Of a stretch of DNA of 7,880 bases, positions 4,994 through 7,880 are shown in pieces. The notes beneath the pieces were generated by a model. That model saw only the letters and a program-made list of their open reading frames with translations, did not search any database and was not told the origin of the DNA. The position numbers and the translations under genes are program-made. The stretch is from Ruminococcus flavefaciens (GTDB taxonomy: Bacteria > Bacillota > Clostridia > Oscillospirales > Ruminococcaceae), in NCBI GenBank assembly GCA_002348905.1, contig DEBW01000055.1, positions 5,838 through 13,717 of the forward strand, read 5' to 3'. The stretch's first letter is position 1; each line of letters opens with the position of its first letter.

Positions 4994-6655
4994 ATGAAAA
5001 GAACCGGCAAAGCATTTGCGGCTGTTCTTGCAGCCGGACTTGCAGTATCTTCAGTTTTACCTGCATCATTGACAGCTTCTGCTAAATGGCAGAGAATATT
5101 CTATCTTGGTGACCTCAACGGCGATGACATATTTTCAGTTGCCGACCTCGTTATACTTTCAAAATATCTCCTCGGCGCAGATTCTATGCCGGAGACAGGC
5201 GTATATAATATCAAAGGCAATTACTACCTTTCCGGCAGGCGGGATGAGATAGCGAGCCTTACCAATGACGATATCCGCATCGGTTCGGAGTATCTCCAGA
5301 AGGCGGATATAGACGAGAACGGCGTTGTCGATACCTTTGACCTTGTAGCCCTTCGTAAGGTGCTTTTAAACGGCGATGATAAAAAGCTTGTCTACGAATG
5401 GACACCGGACATCGTTGAACCGCTTGATCCTGTTGATGCTCCGATATACGACCTGTACGGCTCTCTGCCGTCAAAGGGAGATGCCCGTGTTGCTGTATTC
5501 TACGTTGATTTTCCCGACTGCAAGCACAGCTACTATCCTTCAATGGACGAGGTTGAAAAATACCTTTTCGGAGAGGCTGATGAATACAGCGTGAATTACC
5601 CATATGAAAGCATAGCAGCTTTCTATGACCGCTCCTCAAAGGGCACTATCAGGCTCAGCGGAGAAGCATACAGCTACAGCGCAAAGAATAATATCTCAGC
5701 ATATGAAGGAGATGTTTTCCACATTGACATAATAAACGAAGTCCTTGAAGCCTATGATGATGTCATTGATTTCAACGATTTTGACGCTGACAAGGACGGC
5801 GTTATTGATTCGGTACTCATCGTTGTGCCAGCAACCGCAGGAAAGGACAACTGGTGGCCTACATCCGGCGGTTACGGCGGAAATAAAAGCAAGAACAAGC
5901 ATGACGGTCTTACTATCGGACACGTTATCGTGGGAAATGCTGCTGTAAATGCAGAAAATTCCTATAAAAACTTCTGCACGACCTATTGCCACGAACTCGG
6001 ACACTGCATGGGACTGCCGGACTATTACCTTTATAATACCGATGATTTCCAGGGTATGCACGGTTCAGGCGGCTTTGAACTTATGGATGACGCTATCGGA
6101 GACTTCGGAGCAGCTTCAAAGCTTATGCTTGGCTGGTACGGCGAAGATCAGGTGAGCGTATTTGATACCTCACAGGCTGAGCAGACTTTCACCCTTTACA
6201 ATAATGAGACTGACGACGGAAACTGTGTTATCATACCATGCGGAACGCTTGCAGACAAGTACCGTTCAGAGTTTTTCATTATTGAGTACGCCACCCTTGA
6301 CAACAATAACAGCCGTCTTGCTTCTGACAGAGTATGGCAGCGTACAGGAAGCGGTGTACGTGTATACCATGTTGAAGCTACTCTTGATAGTAACTATACT
6401 TATCCGAGCTGGAAGTATTCAACTGCAAATGATGAGGAGACCAACTACGGCAAAGGCAGACGCTTCATACGTCTTGTCAACGACAATGGCAGTGACCAGA
6501 CTGATAACCTTTTCCATGAAGGAGATGTCATCAACGGAAGTATTACCGGTTTCGGCTGGTATGATGATTACGGCAATGTGACTGTTGACTCCGGTTTTAC
6601 GGTCAATGTCGGAAGCGTGAACGGTGATTCATGCACAATAACGATATCACACTAA
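4994..6655 (+). CDS. Secreted M6-family zinc metalloprotease with N-terminal dockerin
   Basis: M6 (immune inhibitor A-type) peptidases are secreted zinc endopeptidases. This 553-aa protein has a Sec signal peptide with likely cleavage after ASA at 28-30. Next come two dockerin-type calcium loops: DLNGDDIFSVAD at 40-51 and DIDENGVVDTFD at 105-116, each with acidic residues at positions 1, 3, 5 and 12 and helix-like leucine stretches after. The peptidase domain follows from about 160. DADKDGVID at 264-272 resembles another calcium loop. The catalytic HELGHCMGLPD (333-343) fits HExxHxxGxxD, with H333, H337 and D343 as zinc ligands and E334 as the base. FELMDD (361-366) supplies a Met-turn-like M364. 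AAGGAG sits 8 nt before the ATG. The dockerin implies attachment to a cohesin on a cell-surface or cellulosome scaffold, but no cohesin is in view. The loops are about 65 residues apart, far more than usual. An O-antigen ligase-like gene follows 17 bp later. Peptidase family is firm; dockerin function is likely. Confidence 0.92.
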   Translation: MKRTGKAFAAVLAAGLAVSSVLPASLTASAKWQRIFYLGDLNGDDIFSVADLVILSKYLLGADSMPETGVYNIKGNYYLSGRRDEIASLTNDDIRIGSEYLQKADIDENGVVDTFDLVALRKVLLNGDDKKLVYEWTPDIVEPLDPVDAPIYDLYGSLPSKGDARVAVFYVDFPDCKHSYYPSMDEVEKYLFGEADEYSVNYPYESIAAFYDRSSKGTIRLSGEAYSYSAKNNISAYEGDVFHIDIINEVLEAYDDVIDFNDFDADKDGVIDSVLIVVPATAGKDNWWPTSGGYGGNKSKNKHDGLTIGHVIVGNAAVNAENSYKNFCTTYCHELGHCMGLPDYYLYNTDDFQGMHGSGGFELMDDAIGDFGAASKLMLGWYGEDQVSVFDTSQAEQTFTLYNNETDDGNCVIIPCGTLADKYRSEFFIIEYATLDNNNSRLASDRVWQRTGSGVRVYHVEATLDSNYTYPSWKYSTANDEETNYGKGRRFIRLVNDNGSDQTDNLFHEGDVINGSITGFGWYDDYGNVTVDSGFTVNVGSVNGDSCTITISH

Positions 6656-6672
6656 GAGAAAGGCAGTGTATT

Positions 6673-7880
6673 ATGGCAAAACAATTATTCAACTCCTCTG
6701 AGAGCTCAAATTTCATACTTAACCTTACAGAAGAAAAATATGCGAAACTCGCATCTATCGGCATGATAACAGCATTCATCGCATCATCCCTTGCAACTGT
6801 TGTGCCTATTGTAACAAAGAATTACGGCTATTATGTGCTGTCTGCGGCAGGTCTTGCAACGGGCGGAGTAATATGCATGATAGTTGCTATTATTGCCCTT
6901 ATGAAGAAGTACATCACAAAGAGTCAGCTCTTTCCTGTATGTGCATTTGCTGCAATGACTCTCTGGGGAGTTGCTGCACTGTTCAATTCATACGATATAA
7001 ACATCGGATTCTATGGCTATGCAGGCAGAGGTGAAGGTCTGCTCTCAACATTTTTCTACCTCAGCTTTTTTGTTGCGGCTGCTTCAATAAGACGCAGCAA
7101 GGCAGTAAACTCCGTTTTCTATGGTCTGACAGCAGCAGGTCTGCTCAATTCAGCTGTAGGACTTGTACAGGTGTTTACCGGAGAATTTTCTCATTACCGC
7201 ATGATATCTTTTGATATACAGGCGAATGCGGCTTCCGGACTTGCACAGTCTCCGCTTTTCCTTGCAATGCTTCTTACTATGTCGCTCATAGCATCCCTCA
7301 TAGCATTTGTAAGCTTTGAAAGCAGGGGAAAGAAGATATTTTTCCTTATTTCAGCCTGTATATTCTCATTTACAATGATGTTTACATATTCTCTTATCGG
7401 AGTTTGCGGAGCTGCTCTTGCTGTTGTCATAACAATAGTGTATGTGTTTGCTTCAAAGGCTAAAAAAGTGAATATTGCGTCTGTACTCGCAGTAATAGCA
7501 CCGGCTGCCGCTGCTGTACTTCTTGTAAATGCAGGTGCTATAGGTCTGCTTGAGAAGTATGAGCTTCACGACGGAGATATACTCTGGTTTGCTGACTCAT
7601 ACTTCAGACTTTCAGCAAGCGGCGCACCTGATTCAAATAAAGTTGACCTCAGCGATACTTATGATGTATATTACACTCTCAACCGCAAGACCATGAACAT
7701 TATCAGCGCACATCCTCTTACCGGTACAGGTCAGGATCAGCTCGTGTTCCCGCAGCTTTATACAACAGGCATCTACACCGAGGAGGACAACCCTGATATA
7801 AGCGACATCATATCCGAGAATACCGGCACTTTTGACAGGGTATACAATGAATATCTCAATACCGCTGCTACAAGAGGAGC
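6673..7880 (+). CDS. O-antigen ligase/Wzy-like polytopic membrane protein (3' end cut)
   Basis: The reading frame is open from ATG 6673 to the window edge (402 complete codons) and continues beyond. A soluble N-terminus (1-25) precedes about nine hydrophobic segments: roughly 27-46, 53-77, 86-105, 123-140, 147-168, 190-214, 222-238, 241-260 and 268-290. A large polar region starts near 293. Motifs fit the Wzy/WaaL superfamily (PF04932-like): GRGEGLLS at 118-125 after the third segment, and, in the large loop, HPLTGTGQDQ (347-356) and YNEYL (391-395), where many relatives have HNxYL. Such enzymes join lipid-linked glycans into polymers or onto an acceptor outside the membrane. In a Gram-positive host this means capsule, wall polysaccharide or glycoprotein rather than LPS. 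AAAGG at 6659-6663 lies 9 nt before the ATG, and the gene starts 17 bp after the M6 protease stop, so the two are probably cotranscribed. The superfamily is likely; the substrate is unknown. Confidence 0.82.
   Translation, partial: MAKQLFNSSESSNFILNLTEEKYAKLASIGMITAFIASSLATVVPIVTKNYGYYVLSAAGLATGGVICMIVAIIALMKKYITKSQLFPVCAFAAMTLWGVAALFNSYDINIGFYGYAGRGEGLLSTFFYLSFFVAAASIRRSKAVNSVFYGLTAAGLLNSAVGLVQVFTGEFSHYRMISFDIQANAASGLAQSPLFLAMLLTMSLIASLIAFVSFESRGKKIFFLISACIFSFTMMFTYSLIGVCGAALAVVITIVYVFASKAKKVNIASVLAVIAPAAAAVLLVNAGAIGLLEKYELHDGDILWFADSYFRLSASGAPDSNKVDLSDTYDVYYTLNRKTMNIISAHPLTGTGQDQLVFPQLYTTGIYTEEDNPDISDIISENTGTFDRVYNEYLNTAATRG

Noticed and set aside
4500..4997. 165-codon + strand open frame over the rny end and terminator
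   Set aside because: It is an out-of-frame shadow of the HD domain, reads through the strong rny terminator, and shows no recognisable domain.
7194..7430. 78-codon open frame on the - strand inside the ligase-like gene
   Set aside because: It is antisense to a long membrane-protein frame whose hydrophobic segments and motifs are clear.
1..7880. CRISPR arrays, tRNA/rRNA genes, transposases, phage or toxin-antitoxin genes
   Set aside because: Searched by eye on both strands; no regularly spaced repeats, cloverleaf or rRNA motifs, or relevant protein families were seen.

Overview
The window looks like an ordinary chromosomal stretch from a gut or rumen Ruminococcus-like bacterium (Clostridia, Oscillospiraceae). 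The evidence is AGGAGG-type ribosome binding sites, Gram-positive lipoprotein signals, an RNase Y gene, a type I dockerin on a secreted protease, a low-to-middling GC content, and a GGGAC(G)TCGAGGACGCC-type palindromic repeat of a kind I associate with gut clostridial genomes. The genus is an inference. All genes I can support lie on the + strand.

Layout. Bases 1-159 are a left-edge region with two perfect hairpin-forming palindromes and no gene I can name. Bases 160-2737 hold a tight three-gene unit: tsaD (t6A tRNA modification), then two small lipoproteins separated by 12-13 bp gaps. The lipoproteins are clearly paralogous to each other (aligned by eye) and belong to no family I can name. 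Bases 2738-3328 are a 590-bp gene-free stretch: an 80-bp palindromic repeat, a rho-independent terminator that ends the first unit, a perfect consensus sigma-A promoter, and a roughly 270-nt leader for the next gene. Bases 3329-4906 encode RNase Y (rny), a membrane-tethered endoribonuclease, followed at once by a strong terminator. Bases 4994-7880 are a second probable operon: a secreted M6-family zinc metalloprotease with an N-terminal, widely spaced dockerin, then 17 bp later an O-antigen ligase/Wzy-like polytopic membrane protein that runs off the right edge.

How it fits together. tsaD and rny are housekeeping RNA genes (tRNA modification and mRNA turnover). The other four genes are envelope or exported products: two surface lipoproteins, a dockerin-bearing protease that could dock on a cohesin scaffold, and a glycan polymerase/ligase-like enzyme. 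I see no phage, transposase, CRISPR, toxin-antitoxin or defence locus. The parts least explained by known families are the lipoprotein pair, the long rny leader with competing foldings, the dispersed-repeat hairpin, and the dockerin-M6/ligase pairing. I do not see convincing evidence of a wholly new system.
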